Assembly: GCF_017654505.1 (NCBI RefSeq)
Contig: NC_054559.1
Location: 9,803,781 to 9,867,780, forward strand
Direction: 5' to 3'
Length of the DNA: 64,000 nucleotides
From: Polyodon spathula
Taxonomy: Eukaryota > Chordata > Actinopteri > Acipenseriformes > Polyodontidae
Part shown: piece after piece, positions 51,130-64,000 of the stretch
How positions within the stretch are numbered: the stretch's first letter is position 1
Layout: every line of letters begins with the position of its first letter
The notes under the pieces: generated by a model
The model's database searches: none
The model's input: only the letters and a program-made list of their open reading frames with translations
Told to the model about the DNA's origin: nothing
Program-made: the position numbers and the translations under genes

Positions 51130-52850
51130 TTAAAATAATAAATTCTTATTCTTTTTATTATTATTGGACCTACACACCTCTTTATGGATGAGTGGTTTGA
51201 ATGTTCACATATACTGTGTACACTTTTTAAAATTTTAACATGAAACGCAGTTGCATAGCGTAAAGCTCAGTCTTCAGCTATTGAATTTCTGATTCCGGGG
51301 AAGTGGCGAGCTGACTTCCAGCAATGAAACTGCAAGGTTAGTTTAGACTCTCCCTGCCTACCTTATGAATGTATGACAAGCTAAGGCAGAAATAACCATT
51401 GAGATGGGTGGTGGAACAGTGACAATAAAATAAAACATGGTGTTACTGGGTTAGTCAGGCAACGTAATAAATGAAGTGACCTGGATATTAATTGTCACAG
51501 GTAATGGCACATACATACATGCCAACAGTCCCTATATGGTCGGTAGAGTTAGGGAAAACCACACGCTGTGCTCTTCGTTCGGCTGACACACCTGCTGATC
51601 ACTAACTTACACAAAGGGAAGAACGCTTCACTGTGTCTATTTTTACTGTCATGATGGTCGTGTGGTGTTGAGTTGCGGGGGGGGGGGGGGGGGGTCTATT
51701 ATATGATAAGGAGTTCTTTTAGCGTATGACTCTTCCCATTTGTATGATGATCAAAACCAGAATTGTCTAGACCTTGATCATAAGGAAGCTGAAAGGTTTT
51801 GTAATGAAGTCAAAGGTAGTTAGGTGGGATTGAGTAGATAATATACAAGCCTAATATTTATTAAGTGCATAAATGCAGTAGCCTATTTTCCATCTGATTT
51901 ACCATGATTAGCGCAAGAAATGCTGATTTGTGTCTGAGGGTGTTGTGACTAGGCCTTCAGGACCATTCATAACTTGTGTTTTTTTATTGGCAGGATGCTT
52001 GCTGCTTCTGCTGTGGATTTCACACACGCTTGGCCCTGAAAACACTGAAAAGAAAATGTCCAAAAATAGACCAAAGAAAAATATATTCATCCTTTAAAAT
52101 GTATACAAGATAAGTTCTAGTCTATATTTAAGAACCATTTTTGAAGAATGTATATTGTAGAATAAGGGTTATGTTATTATATATAAACATTGGTGCATTG
52201 CCCTGTTTTAATCTTCCAGACTTCACTATCCATTTCAATGCACTTGACAGAGGTCATGATTTAGATCATTGTATTTTGCAACAAGGATATCCTTTCTGGA
52301 ACAACTGTAACATTATGAAACTAACAAGAAACATCTATAGGCTTTTTCATTTCTCTGTGAAGAGAATAGAAGGGGATAGACATGTGTGCTGTTCTTTAAG
52401 TGAATTTGTTCAGAGTAGAACAATCTATTCTTTCCCCAGACGCTAAAATAAAAATCTTTGCTGTATGATGTCTTCAACAGTTCACAACTGCCTTACGTAC
52501 AAAAACATCCTGAAGTAGACCCCTGTGTCTTGGGGTTGGGGATCATGGATAAAGATCAGAACCTTATGATTTGGCTCAAGAACATCAGGAGGAGTAAACT
52601 CCTTCAATATGCATCGTTTTTACTATGTACATATGGTTTCCACGCTTAATCCTAGTTTCCATTACCTTCCTTTTGTGGTAACAAATTCGTCAGTAAGAGG
52701 AGAAGATAATAACAAGCAGAGAGCACCCTCCCCGTGTGAGCAGCGAGTCTCTGCTCTTTCTACCTTGTTTGTTTAATGTGTCATGATGCAAGTGCATGGG
52801 CTTTGTCAATGACTTGTATTCCTAGTGCAGTAAAAGTAATTAGTAAATAA
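51130..52850. other. Intergenic, poly(G) only
   Basis: Unremarkable sequence with an 18-base G run at 51677-51694. Two short open frames near 52141-52649 have no recognisable features. Confidence 0.5.
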
Positions 52851-52861
52851 TTTGCTTAAAT

Positions 52862-53036
52862 CAGGGGTGGCTAGATCTGACCTCTTCTATTCCTGGTCTT
52901 TGTTCCAACCTCGTTCTGAACTGTTTAATTGAACCAATCAAACCTCCATCCAGACCCCTGAAGTAGTTTATTATCTCATTTTATCTGTTAAACCTGGAAT
53001 GGAATTGACCTCCAGGGCCGTGATTGGACATCCCTG
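52862..53036. mobile_element. hAT-type non-autonomous element, 175 bp
   Basis: It starts CAGGGGTGGCTAGATCTG and ends GATTGGACATCCCTG. The flanking octamers GCTTAAAT and GCTTAATT match at 7 of 8 positions. It belongs to the same CAGGGGT family as the elements at 30584 and 16656, with diverged interior. Confidence 0.85.
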
Positions 53037-53717
53037 GCTTAATTCAATTCTGCACTGCATGAAGTCTAATATATCCATGTTTGATTCATGCAAAAATATT
53101 TCAAAATGAGTATCTAATTAGAGACTGATTGATATAACACAACATTTACCAGTAGTGTTAGGGTGCAGCAGTCAAAAGGGTCCCCCTTCCTATCCTCTTC
53201 CAGGAGATTAAATATGAAAGGAAGGATTTTTTTTAAAGTGCTGCACTAAGACTGGTGGTAAGCGCTCGTGCGCAAAGAGAACTAGCATGTTTTAGTGAAC
53301 AGTAACTCATTTGATTAAATATAACTTTTGCTATAGACATGATTTTCAAGAATTAAATTTATTATTTTTTTTTAGAACAAAACTTTTAAGAGTCCATTTA
53401 TTTTAATACTTTGCAACATTGAATTGATTCATTCAGACCTTTTAAAGGAGAGTGCATATATTTGATGCAACATTTTATGCAACCTTAAACAAACCTGGCA
53501 TTTTCTAAATCCTGCTTTGTGATCCATGTGAGTTTCCTATAGTCGGGGTTGAACGAAAGCGACCTTGTTTGGATTTGTAATTCAAACCCCATTGCTTACA
53601 CACAACACAATTCATGTTCACTTCTGGAATTGAATTCCCTTTCCACTAAGTAGATTACCTGTAAAGTGTCAGTAATATTTAAAAAATGCCATTGCCCCTG
53701 TCACGTCATACTTGCTG

Positions 53718-53771
<54 letters not shown>
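53718..53771. repeat. (TG)n(TA)n microsatellite
   Basis: About 21 TG units followed by TA units, abutting the Tc1 fragment. This fits a TA-targeted insertion into the repeat. Confidence 0.95.
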
Positions 53772-53772
<1 letters not shown>

Positions 53773-54236
53773 CACACCGAGTGTACAAAACATTAGGAAC
53801 ACCTGCTCTTTCCATGAAATAGACTGATAAGGTGAATCTAGGTGAAAGCTACGATCCATTATTGATGTAACCTGTTAAATCCACTTCAATCGCTGTAGAC
53901 AGGTTAAAGAATTTTTAAGCCTTGACACAATTGAAACATGGATTGTGTATGTGTGCCATTCAGAGGGTAAATGGGAAAGACAGAAGATTTAAGTGCCTTT
54001 GAACAGTATGGTAGTAGGTGCCAGGCACACCAGTTTCAGTGTGTTAAGAACTGCAACGCTGCTGGGTTTTTCACGCTCAGCAGTTTTCTGTGTGATTCAA
54101 GGATGGTCCACCACCCAAAGGACATCCAGCCAATGGCAGGCCAGTGGTCGAAAACGAGTCATTGATGAAAGAGGCCAAAGGAGGTTGACACGAATTGTGC
54201 AGAGCAACAGTCCAGTACAACATTGGTGCCAAAAGA
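53772..54236 (+). mobile_element. Tc1/mariner element, 5' fragment
   Basis: It begins CACACCGAGTGTACAAAACA then TTAGGAACACCTGC, the terminus of a common fish Tc1-like family. It continues into the start of the transposase region (AAGTGCCTTTGAACAGTATG, GTAGTAGGTGCCAGGC) and stops near 54236, well before the DDE catalytic segment. Frameshifts separate the short open frames, so the copy is dead. Confidence 0.8.
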
Positions 54237-54299
54237 CCCATAAAAGAATGTATCTATTGCTTGTCTTATTCAAATATTCTTAACTATAGTCACAAAACA

Positions 54300-56930
54300 T
54301 ATCAAGAGAATAACTTAACTTATTGTTTCCATTGGGATTTATGTTACCAGCAATAAAGAATGACATGTTAAGATTTTTATGTCTTTGTTCATAAGATGAC
54401 GTTCTTAAGAGATTTAAAAATAATTATGGTGCACATTGAAGAAGCAAAGGCATGACTTCTAATATAATTTGATTGTTGGTTTATATAATAATGGCTACAC
54501 TTCAATTCTTCAGTCATTGGCAGAGGCCTCTTACTAGCACCTTTGATGAACCAGTAAATAGCTGTTCCCTGTTTGGTACAGTTTCTGAGTGAGAAAAACT
54601 ACAACTACCAACCATTGCAAGGAGGAGCAATTCACGGTTAGACCATGCCAACAGTAAATTGTCATGTACAGTACTACACTGTAGAAGAGCCCTTCACTAA
54701 CTCCGTGTTTTCAGTATTTGTTTGAAGTGCAAGTCAGACAGAGAAATAAACAGGGAGTGCACATTTTGCATTACTTTTTAGCTGGAATAGTGCTATATTA
54801 ATAAACAACATTAAAATAAATGTAAGAGAATGCGTTCTGTTTAGTGCTTGGTGAAAAATGAAATCTAATAGTAAATCTTAAAAATATAAATATACAGTAA
54901 GTACTCTTAAGTTTATACAACCATTTTAGGGTTAAGTCGTCTGAGAAAGATTTAGAGTTCTTTAAAATAGATAATTACTTAAATACTAAACCATTTTCAT
55001 GTGCAAAACAATAGTTTATATGTACTTCTTATTTCCACAGAAAAACTGCAGTTTTAAAATCATTAGCTTCATTATAGTAATTATCAGAGAGGCAGGAGTT
55101 GTAGCATATATGCATCTTTATTAAAAATCTATTGTACCTTTTATGTGTTGGGCAGAAGAATTAAGGCCTGTATTATATAAAAGCCAACAATGGTCTGTGT
55201 TGATGACTCCTGAGTAACTGTCTTGTCACTGGGATTGTTGGATTGAAACTTGACCTGTTTCATGGATGCTGGAGGTCACAGCATGAAGACCAGTGTTCAC
55301 AAGCTTTAACTCAGGAGTTATAGAAAGATATTTCTTTCAATTTTTAAACCTGGTCCCATGTTGTCGCTTACAGTTCTATGTCTGTGCTTTAGTGCAAAGC
55401 AACACAGCTAACAGATCTACTGAAATATTTCCAGTAGCACAACGCCCACAATGAGTACTTTCCAGTGGGAAGAGTAACCTCTAATTAGGCAGAACAGCCA
55501 CTGGCAATGCTCCAGGTTACAGTGGTAATTGAGAAAGCCATATTATAGCAAGGTTAATCTTTGACAGTATTCCAGGGTACACTGTAGATAGTAACAGGTC
55601 TGGCAGTGCTCCAGGTTATAGATACAGTAGTAACTGGGGTGGGGGGGGGGGGGGGGGGGGGGGGGGGGTACACTCTTTGGCAATGTTCCATGTTATAAAT
55701 ATAGGGGGACTGGTGTAGGACATATTTTAGCATGGTAAGTCTTTGCTAATGTTCCAGGGTATAGTTTGTAACAAGAGGTCAGTCACTAGCAAAGTGGACC
55801 AATTACTGTAGTCTTGCCTAGTAAAGGGGTAAAATTTAGTAATGAGGGAATCACCCAGTTGTGTGAAGTTATTGGAGGGGATCCAGGTATTGACCAAGCT
55901 GATCATTCACTAAAGCCCTCCTGATACTGCTCCGTCTCTGCTCCGTGTCCAGATGCTGCCAGTCCCATGTGGCTGACAGGGATAACGTGCAGTTAAGCAC
56001 AATGTGAGATGGCAGCATCTAAGCAGTGACTTAAGAGTTTCAATTGTGATTGTTGGTGGGGGAAAAAAACTGTATTATATATTTTTTATTAAAAGACTTA
56101 AATACATTGTAGTACCCAGTGCCAAATTAAATTACACAATATTTAAGTTTTATGGTTTCAGATAGAGAGATATGCCATGCCATGAGAAATAGCAATATAA
56201 TGTGAATCGCAACACTGGCAGTAATTATTGTTGTATTAAGGATCCTATACACATCCTTAAATTTCCTTTATCTACGAAACATTAATAACATTAAGGACCA
56301 ACACAAAATGGTTTGCAAAAGGTAGAAAGAATGCTTTCTATAGAAGTCTGCCGCAATGACTACAAAGGCCAACTTTTGCCAAATGGCAGGCAACAGCTAA
56401 AATGGAAGTGGTTTAATTTCAGGCCGAGAAGGCTGTGAGTTTTGCCCAGACAAATAGTGTGCCTTTGATCCTTGCTATCTATGCATGTGCGTTTCTGTAA
56501 ATTAAAACTGGCCAGATCAAACTCCAAGTCACCACACAGTCGACCTAACTGATAAACACCATTGACACACTATCACAGGTTTGAAAATGGATTTATGTTC
56601 AGTTATCTTCTCGCTTTGTCATGAGTCAAACAATTGCAACAGAAGGCAATCGCCTTGCAGCTTGCCCCATGCACCATATGTGGAGTACTGGTATTGAGAT
56701 AAAATAACAGCGATCTGTCCCAAGTTAACCAGTTCACAGGCGGGTTCAGCTGGTTTGTGTAAAGAGTCAGCCTCATTAGTAAGAACGACTTATGTTTTAA
56801 ATAAATAATCCCCATAAAGTAAAAAAATTAGGGCAGATGTCCTCCAGAGGCCATAAGTGCCTGTGGATTGTTCACTGTTAATAAGAAGATAAGGTGAGGT
56901 TTCCCCCACAGTGATATTTCTAGTCATTAA
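54300..56930. other. Intergenic with a degenerate repeat cluster
   Basis: No gene recognised. The notable content is the cluster of related words and G run at 55500-55765, listed separately. Confidence 0.5.
55500..55765 (+). repeat. Degenerate tandem repeat around TGGCAATGCTCCAGGTTA
   Basis: Five related words occur at about 55502, 55564, 55599, 55678 and 55743 (TGGCAATGCTCCAGGTTAC, TGACAGTATTCCAGGGTAC, GGCAGTGCTCCAGGTTATAG, TGGCAATGTTCCATGTTATA, TGCTAATGTTCCAGGGTATA). Spacing is irregular, 35-80 bp. A 28-base G run (55641-55668) sits inside. It looks like an old tandem array broken by indels. Confidence 0.65.
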
Positions 56931-56937
56931 TAACACA

Positions 56938-57275
56938 GTGTAACAATTTTTATTTATTTTTTTGTTCCTGGGTAGTAAGTGTTATTTCCTAATTGTTTAT
57001 GCCTTAAAAGTATAGAAAATGGCTATTATTCCCCACAAACTTTGCTTTTGTGACCAGGACAGTGATATTTCAAAATATCACTATTTCCAATGGGAAAATG
57101 GGCAAATGTGTGGTTTTTTGTTCACATAAAGTCAGAAATTTTTTTTTATGTGAACGAAAGCAAAGTTTGTGGGGAATAATAGCCATTTTCTATACTTTTG
57201 AGGTATAAGCAATTAGGAAATAACACTTACTACCCAGGAACAAAAAACTGTGTTACATAGTGTAATGTATTCATT
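56938..57275. mobile_element. Foldback (MITE-like) element, copy 2
   Basis: This shares the arms of copy 1: TTTTGTTCCTGGGTAGTAAG at the left and CTTACTACCCAGGAACAAAA at the right, with GAAAATGGCTATTATTCCCC on both arms. The centre is deleted relative to copy 1, leaving a total of about 335 bp. Right flank ACTGTGTTACATAGTGTAAT mirrors the left flank of copy 1, and the left flank ACACAGTGTAACAATTTTT is a related inverted version, so the termini are about 18 bp longer than the obvious arms. Confidence 0.85.
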
Positions 57276-57279
57276 AGGT

Positions 57280-57525
57280 GAGGACTGAAGGCTGGAGTTA
57301 ATCATGCAATGTCCATCACAGCCTGGTTAGTTGATTGGTGTCAGGGACAGTAATTGTATTACCAGGAAATTAAGTGTCAGGTTCTTTTAAGGTAATTTCT
57401 CTCCCAGAGAACATAATGTCAATTGCCCAGTGCATATTCACAGTCTGGTGTCAATTTCCTTTTGGTGCCAAATCTGTGGGAGACAGGTGCAGTGTTCACT
57501 GGTACAACTCTGAATATTTAGCATG

Positions 57526-57568
<43 letters not shown>

Positions 57569-60500
57569 AGTGAGAGGCAACCTATTGGGGCATATCTTAA
57601 AGTATTTTATCTGGTTTGTATTTATTCATATTTTTTGAAAGGAGAAGATTCCACTTTGATTTTGAAGACCAGAGTCCACTCACAGCCAGACCAAAATAAA
57701 TGTTTTCGCTTCCCCGGTGGTTAACGAAAGACAAGACAGTGGAGAGACCACTACAGCTCTGCAGCACATGTAACCAAGCACAGCTTTTAGGTCAGAATTT
57801 ACACATTAATGGTTTGAGAACCCTTGAAATAACAAGCAAGATAAATACATCTTATTTGTTCTAATTTTTCCTCTGTAATGACTGACCTGCTTTTTATTAG
57901 AAAATGTGTCCATTAGTACCCTACCCTTATAATAAAGAACAAAGCACCTTGATGTGTTTATTAGAAAAGTTTATTTTAGAAAAAACAAGATACATGTATC
58001 AATCTTTTTTCCATTATTGAAATTGTCAATTAGTGTCAAAGACAGCCTCAGTATCATTTGATTACAGCCGATGAGAGGTAACAGACAGTCCTGGGTTGTC
58101 AATAATTAACATCTCATTAGCACGCTGGTTTCCAAGACAACCTCAATATATACAGTAGCATAGAAACCCGGCTGTGACTTTGCAAACTTGCAGAATAGTA
58201 GATTCATTTCATGAGACCCAGTTAAAGCAGAATAATTGCTATTCCCATAATCATGACTTTATTACAGGGGTAGAGAAAGTATTGAGTTTTCTATTAAAAA
58301 AAAAAAGTACTTAGACTCTAAAATAAATTTAACAATGTCATGATGGCAAAAAAAACAAAACATTGATTAGGTTCAAAACCACATTATTTGAAGACCCAAT
58401 AAGATTGCATTCTGTTCTTGATTAATAATATTGTTTCAGCATACCAAGATTGCTGGCCTGGTTTTATATGGTGGCATTGTGGTATGCATAAACAAAAAAG
58501 CAACATTAACATATCCTCATGATCAACAGATTTCTTAAAATAGAATGCTACAATCGTTTCTGTCTTCAGTATGTGTTAAATTGGTGGGATTTAATATACA
58601 CTATACAGCTTGAATAGCTACCCTTTAAATAAAGATAGCAGATTTCTAAATAATAAAACTGACACAACGCAAGCTTTATGACCTAAGGTATAGGTAAAGG
58701 GTATGGAGAATTGATCATATTCCATGTTCTGTTTTATAACATGCAAGCATGCCTTGATGAATGAACCTCATTGAACATGTAGTATGTTTCATCAACCTCT
58801 TTTGCGAATTGAAGTGTATTTTGTACCATTGATTTTTAAAAATAAAAAACACTAATGGACTACTGTTTGTGGCAGGGTGAAGTATTAACAAGTAAATCAT
58901 TTGTAAAACAAATAACATTTCTATTAATAGCATATTTGTCAAAGAATTATGAAGAGAAACATGATACAGGAATTTACTTTAATAACAGTTCTGGGAGAAC
59001 TGTTATTAAAGTAAATAACTGATTTACTTTTAAGCGTCCTAAGTGACCTTGGGTTACTTTTAAAGAATAAAAGCAGAACTAGGAAGAGATAATATAATCA
59101 AATATCTTTTTCTGTAAAACTGAGGGTGGCTCGACATTTGTTATGTGTGACATTGGAAGCAGCTTATCTAAGGTGCCATTGAAATATTAACCAACACTGC
59201 ACGTCCTGTACACACAAAATTACGGACGCAGAACCTAAATTCAATATTGTATTATTTGAACAGGACTGTGTTCAATTCAAGTTTCTTCCGATTGAAATTG
59301 TCAATTATAGGACCGTATTTACACTGTACAATAAACATCGCTAAGATTCAAATGAAAAGTCAACAGCACAAAGTCAGAACTGCACGTGAGAAAGTGAGCT
59401 CTTACTGATGTATGACAGCAAGGGTTACACTGACACACTGTTCTTTAGTGACATTTTATATTGCCAGTAACCTGGCAGGATAATTAAACTAATTGTCATG
59501 TATTCTAATCTAAATAAAATGTTCTATTGTTTAATATTTGGTATCAGTGGGTGACAAATAAATTCAATCAACCATGAAGGCACATTATAAACTGCCCCAG
59601 ACTCTTGCTTTCATTACCAGCGTACTAAATAACATGCCAGCAAAAACGTTCAGTTTGTTTTTTAAAAAGTGTCCAAGTTATTATGTTATTGATAAGATGA
59701 TTTAATCAGTAAAACAAACACATTTCTAGGCAAGGAGCTTTATTTCAGCGGTTACAGAATTGAATACAAAGCGACTGCTGTGTCTGTGAAACACCATGGC
59801 CAGTGAAATATGGCTTTGCCTTATTCAGATTTTTCTTTTCTTTTAAGAGAGTATTGATATTTCTCTCCAAGGATACAAATTACAGAGGATTCCATGAAAA
59901 AGTACTGTATTGCACTACGATCTACATCCACAATATATAGAACTGCATCTTGTATTATACAAATGGCAATAGTTTAATCAAAACTCAGACAAGGTTCCCA
60001 AGACATGCCCTCAACTACATTTTTTAAACAAACGCTCACTAATAGTCAAATTAATCCGTTTTTATGCAGTGAAATGTAGACAATCTGAAGCAAAAGACTC
60101 GATGCATGAATTGAACACCAAGAACAAGGACAATGAACATCCAAATCATAGTTTGATGAGCCTTTTTCAACTAAAGATGTTTAAAAGTGGGTAAAAGCTC
60201 AGTGCTCTTACCAATGTAATCCATCATACTTTTTTTTAATCTTGCACTTTATAAGAGAAGATACAATACCAGATGTGTAACTACAGTACTTTTTATTCAG
60301 CAAATGATAATGAAGAAGGTAGTGTAGGAGTAGCTAAAGGGTCATGCTGTTGTATAAAAAAAATATGGATAAATGTTTCCATGAGGTCTTTGTAAAGTCC
60401 ATAGTGTTAAACACTAGACACTGACAAAAAATTCACATCTAAACGATGATCTATTTTTATTATAAAGTGTATTTTTTTAGCACTGATGCTTGAGTGTTTT

Positions 60501-61100
60501 ATGGTTGAGTAGGTGAGCTGAAAAAGGAACACATTTAAGTTTATTCTATAATGCAAAAACAGATATGCAGTACATTTTTTAACATCCCAGAATAGCCTTG
60601 AATTAGCACCTAGTTACAAGAAGATAATAGATTCCTTATTAATTCTTGCTTTAAAATATTTAAGTATCTGGCTTGAGTATCTATGCTGTATACATGGAAC
60701 TAGCGCATGTTACCGTACCTGCTTGTAAGCAATTTGTGTTAATATTTCAATATTCAGTTATGGTTTATGAAATATATGTAAAAGCTGAGTGCTGTGCTAA
60801 AGTACACAATATTATAGGGATGTTAGAGGGCACAATAGTTCCTCGCAATATCAAAAAGTGCAAGAATACTGTACATTAATGTTTTTTGCTAACATATAAA
60901 AAGTTATACTGTAGCATGATTAAAAGTATCAGTGAAGTCTGTTGCTGCACAAAGCACAGGAAGATTTCCAGCCTTGCTGTGGTGTGTATTTCTGAGCTGA
61001 GTTAAAGCACATCAATAAAGAAAACCTTAGAACAATGACATGCTGGAAATGCTATTTCCTGACAAAATTGAAAGAAACAAATTCAGGGTTTTGTTTTTTT
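57280..61100. other. Gene-free, mostly unique sequence
   Basis: AT-rich DNA with an (AT)n run at 57529-57564 and a near-perfect palindrome at 58972-59016. Several stretches (for example 58000-58160 and 59280-59420) are non-repetitive and complex and could be non-coding regulatory DNA; this is a guess. No exon was recognised. Confidence 0.4.
58972..59016. repeat. Near-perfect 21-bp palindrome with 3-bp loop
   Basis: The left arm 58973-58992 (TTTACTTTAATAACAGTTCT) is exactly reverse-complemented at 58996-59015 (AGAACTGTTATTAAAGTAAA), with GGG between, and one more A/T pair flanks it. A 21-bp arm with no mismatch in unique sequence is unlikely by chance. It could form a cruciform or RNA hairpin. 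Confidence 0.95.
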
Positions 61101-61113
61101 TTAATATCCCACA

Positions 61114-61119
61114 TTTATT
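61114..61119 (-). promoter_or_regulatory. Candidate DCTN5 polyadenylation signal
   Basis: AATAAA on the minus strand, about 670 bases after the DCTN5 stop codon. Other hexamer variants may be used; the signal is inferred from sequence only. Confidence 0.4.
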
Positions 61120-61789
61120 AGCAGGAGCGTGAGATCCTCCCTGCAATGCACATACAAGACAATTTAGGAACAGGGTTCCATACTAATAAATACAGTTCTT
61201 CTGTGTAAGAATAATTCTTATTCAGAGTCAAAACTCTTGTATAGTCTGCATACATAAGAATCCACCCATTTCTGTACTGCTTGGATAACCACAGAAGTAT
61301 TCCTCCACTTCTAGTCAATTGTTAGTCTGCAAAACAATTTAACCATATAAGGCTTATGTTGCCTGAATGTTCCACATCCAAGCAGTTTTTCCAGCCAAAA
61401 TAACAGCTACAAACTTGTAAATGCAACAGACAACACTAAACTGGATAAATTAAGAAGTGACATTTAATGATGCGTTTACATTATTATTTCCCCTGGATTA
61501 CTGAAAGCACTCTTCACCAACAGTGACTAAAAAAAATCCCCAATAAGAACTAAATGAAAATGGCAAATTAGTACTTTTTTTTTAGGAGTTTCATGGATTT
61601 AAATCATTGCATTCTATCAGCAACAGTGAATTGAAAATGTGCACAATTCTTTAATAAGAAACAGAAAAGCCGTTTCAATGCTGTGAAACCTGGTGGAATT
61701 TCAAGACAGCTTTACTGTTGGATGATATACTGTAGTTATAAAAAAGAAAACCTATTGGTCCAATTTTTGTTGTCTTATATCAGCAAGTA

Positions 61790-62130
<341 letters not shown>

Positions 62131-64000
62131 CTGAAACAAACACACACAGAGTGTTGAAGGTTCAGCAGGCACAAATCAAAGTAAATGTTTTGCAAATACT
62201 TGTATCTATGCTTTAATGCCATCCTTACTGAGAAGCCATGACTTTCGTAAAAGAACGAAACACAGCTTTCATCACCTTTTATTTGGATTTCTAGTATCTG
62301 CAAAACTTTAAAGTGCATTTCTTTCTCCCTTATTAGTTAAGTGTTATGTTAAAAAAAATTACATTTTACAAACACTTTCACAGGAGTAGGCGAGTCACTT
62401 TTTAAACCACCATAGCAAATCGTTATAAAGCTGTACAAATTTTTGGGACGGAATGATTTGTAAACGAAATCATATACAAGTTATATATACAAGAACAGCA
62501 GAATGTGTTCTTGCGGTCTCCTGCGACGCTCATGAAAAGACCCAAGACGTTGCCAGTCCCATGAGACTGGCAAAGCATGATAAAAAAATACATTAACATG
62601 TCAGTAACATATCAACCATCACAGCTGTAGTACATTTAAAAAGTGTGACAGAATACATGTGCACTGACAGGTGTCTTCACACATCTGTAGCGCACATGCT
62701 ACAGATTTTGGAAGTGACTGTCTATATATGTCTAAAATGTATATGTGTATGTACTAGGGTTGGCCCCTGCTCCGGGGATGCTGGAGCTGGATTATTGGAG
62801 CATGTAGTCAGAGCGGAGCTGGATCCGGATTGGAGCTCGGTTACTGGAGCATGGAGCCGGAGTGGAGTTGGAGCCGGGTTTCTGGAGCATGGAACCGGAG
62901 TGGAGCTGGAGCCAGGTTACTGGAGCATGAAGCCGGAGCTGAGGTTCCACAGCAGCGCCACTATTTCCTCCTTTTTGCATTAGTAAACACCCTTCTTGAA
63001 TCATACAGTTCAACCATTTGAATGAACAAATAAGCAGATAAAATAACTAAATGTAAATATAGAAGTACTTTAATGTACATAGTACGTCTGTTGTCCAAAA
63101 TGATCAACTAGAATCATGTATTCTGGTATCTGCAGCCATTACCTTTGATGAAAACCAGTTCAGTGATATGGAGAGAGAGTCCTCATAATTGGGTAGAAAG
63201 TGAGGGAAAGATTACAGTCAAATGCAATCTGAAACATACCTCTGAGGTTAGGATTGAATAATAAAATAAGAGTTTGAAGATTGGTAAAAAATCTAGACAT
63301 TTATGTTCATAATGTCACATGTGGCAGATAGACCGTTAATGTATATTATAGTAATACGTATCATAAGATATACTAGATACTGTACTTTATCTAACACTGA
63401 TTCATTATTTATTATACTGCAGGAGCAAATGTGGTATTTTCATGTTGAGATATCTGTTCAGGATTTAGACGATTTATATATTTGTTAATACACAAAACAT
63501 TATCAAAGTTATTATATGTAGCACTATTAAAAGTTGAAAAATATCCCAGAAGCAAGAAAGGCCTGACTTTACCCTTGTGAATTAATTACAAAACAAAGGA
63601 TGCCACACAGCTATTACAGTTTAAAAAAAAAAAAAAAAAGTCTGTATTTATGGTAAAAACAAAGTAGACCATGCATATTTTTTTAGTAATCCTTGCCAAT
63701 GCAACTTCACATGGCTACAGGTCTGAACATGTTACAACCCTTCTAGAAGTAAGCACATTATGTAAACATATGCAAGCATGACATATATATTTTTATGGCT
63801 ATTTTGACCATCCCAGCACATGCCTTGTAGGCTTTCAGATAATGTCTAATTTTGGATGGCCCCTAATAAAGGGGAATACAGTCTAGATTTATAGAAATTT
63901 GTCTATAAAATCAGATTTCATTTTTGTCTTGAAAAAACTAATTGAACCTGTTTGAACGACTTAAACAGCTTAAATATGATGTTACTATGATAGTCAGCTG
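62131..64000. other. DCTN5 intron with minisatellite
   Basis: Presumed intronic sequence. It contains a 38-bp minisatellite at 62781-62945 and a poly(A) run near 63623-63639. No upstream DCTN5 exon was recognised here. Confidence 0.5.
62781..62945 (+). repeat. 38-bp minisatellite, about four units
   Basis: Units begin GGAGCATGGAGCCGGAGTGG and continue AGTTGGAGCCGGGTTTCT. The two central copies are 38 bp and differ at a few sites; the first is about 49 bp and the last is partial. It is GC-rich in an AT-rich intron. Short frames through it (GAWSRSGVGAG type) are artefacts. Confidence 0.88.

Overview
The window is vertebrate nuclear DNA, almost certainly from a ray-finned fish. It holds spliced genes with GT/AG introns, long AT-rich intergenic DNA, many microsatellites, and several classes of fish-type transposon (CR1 and L2 LINEs, Tc1/mariner, hAT and piggyBac-like non-autonomous elements, LTR remnants, tRNA-derived SINEs). 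A non-teleost lineage such as sturgeon or paddlefish is my best guess. It rests on a remembered resemblance of one SINE and on the human-like gene order, so it is low confidence.

Three genes look intact, all on the minus strand. They are polo-like kinase 1 (PLK1, 13667-19064, complete in 11 coding exons, 594 aa), an intronless Ras-family GTPase that I read as Ras-dva-like (28728-29360, 210 aa), and the last two coding exons of dynactin subunit 5 (DCTN5, 61790-62130; earlier exons lie beyond the right edge).

The left 13 kb carries remnants of three more genes, all damaged. These are a possible CHTF18 fragment on the minus strand (about 3370-3590), an RPUSD1 pseudogene on the plus strand (4041-6738) and an ERN (IRE1, probably ERN2) pseudogene on the plus strand (10388-12181). 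The order DCTN5>PLK1>, then convergent ERN2, matches the human 16p arrangement. The head-to-head CHTF18/RPUSD1 pair also matches human. The remnants keep their introns, so they are decayed genes rather than retrocopies.

Layout: 1-3200 simple repeats and a 21-bp minisatellite; 3300-6740 CHTF18/RPUSD1 remnants; 10.4-12.2 kb ERN remnant; 13.1-19.5 kb PLK1 with its promoter; 20.9-21.4 kb foldback element; 22.1-22.5 kb possible LTR; 25.4-27.2 kb L2 LINE; 28.4-29.4 kb Ras-dva-like gene; 30.6-31.1 kb two hAT elements; 35.8-36.4 kb SINE and (AT)n; 38.1-38.6 kb solo LTR; 41.2-43.2 kb CR1 LINE; 44-51 kb simple repeats and a decayed retroelement with a degenerate repeat array; 52.9-54.2 kb hAT and Tc1 fragments; 56.9-57.3 kb second foldback copy; 58.97-59.02 kb near-perfect palindrome; 61.1-62.1 kb DCTN5 3' end. 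The roughly 32 kb between the GTPase and DCTN5 has no gene I can recognise.

The window is not an operon and I found no prokaryotic-style or clearly novel biochemical system. The most notable points are a syntenic block in which three neighbouring genes have died beside an intact PLK1, and a Ras-dva-like gene sitting between DCTN5 and PLK1.
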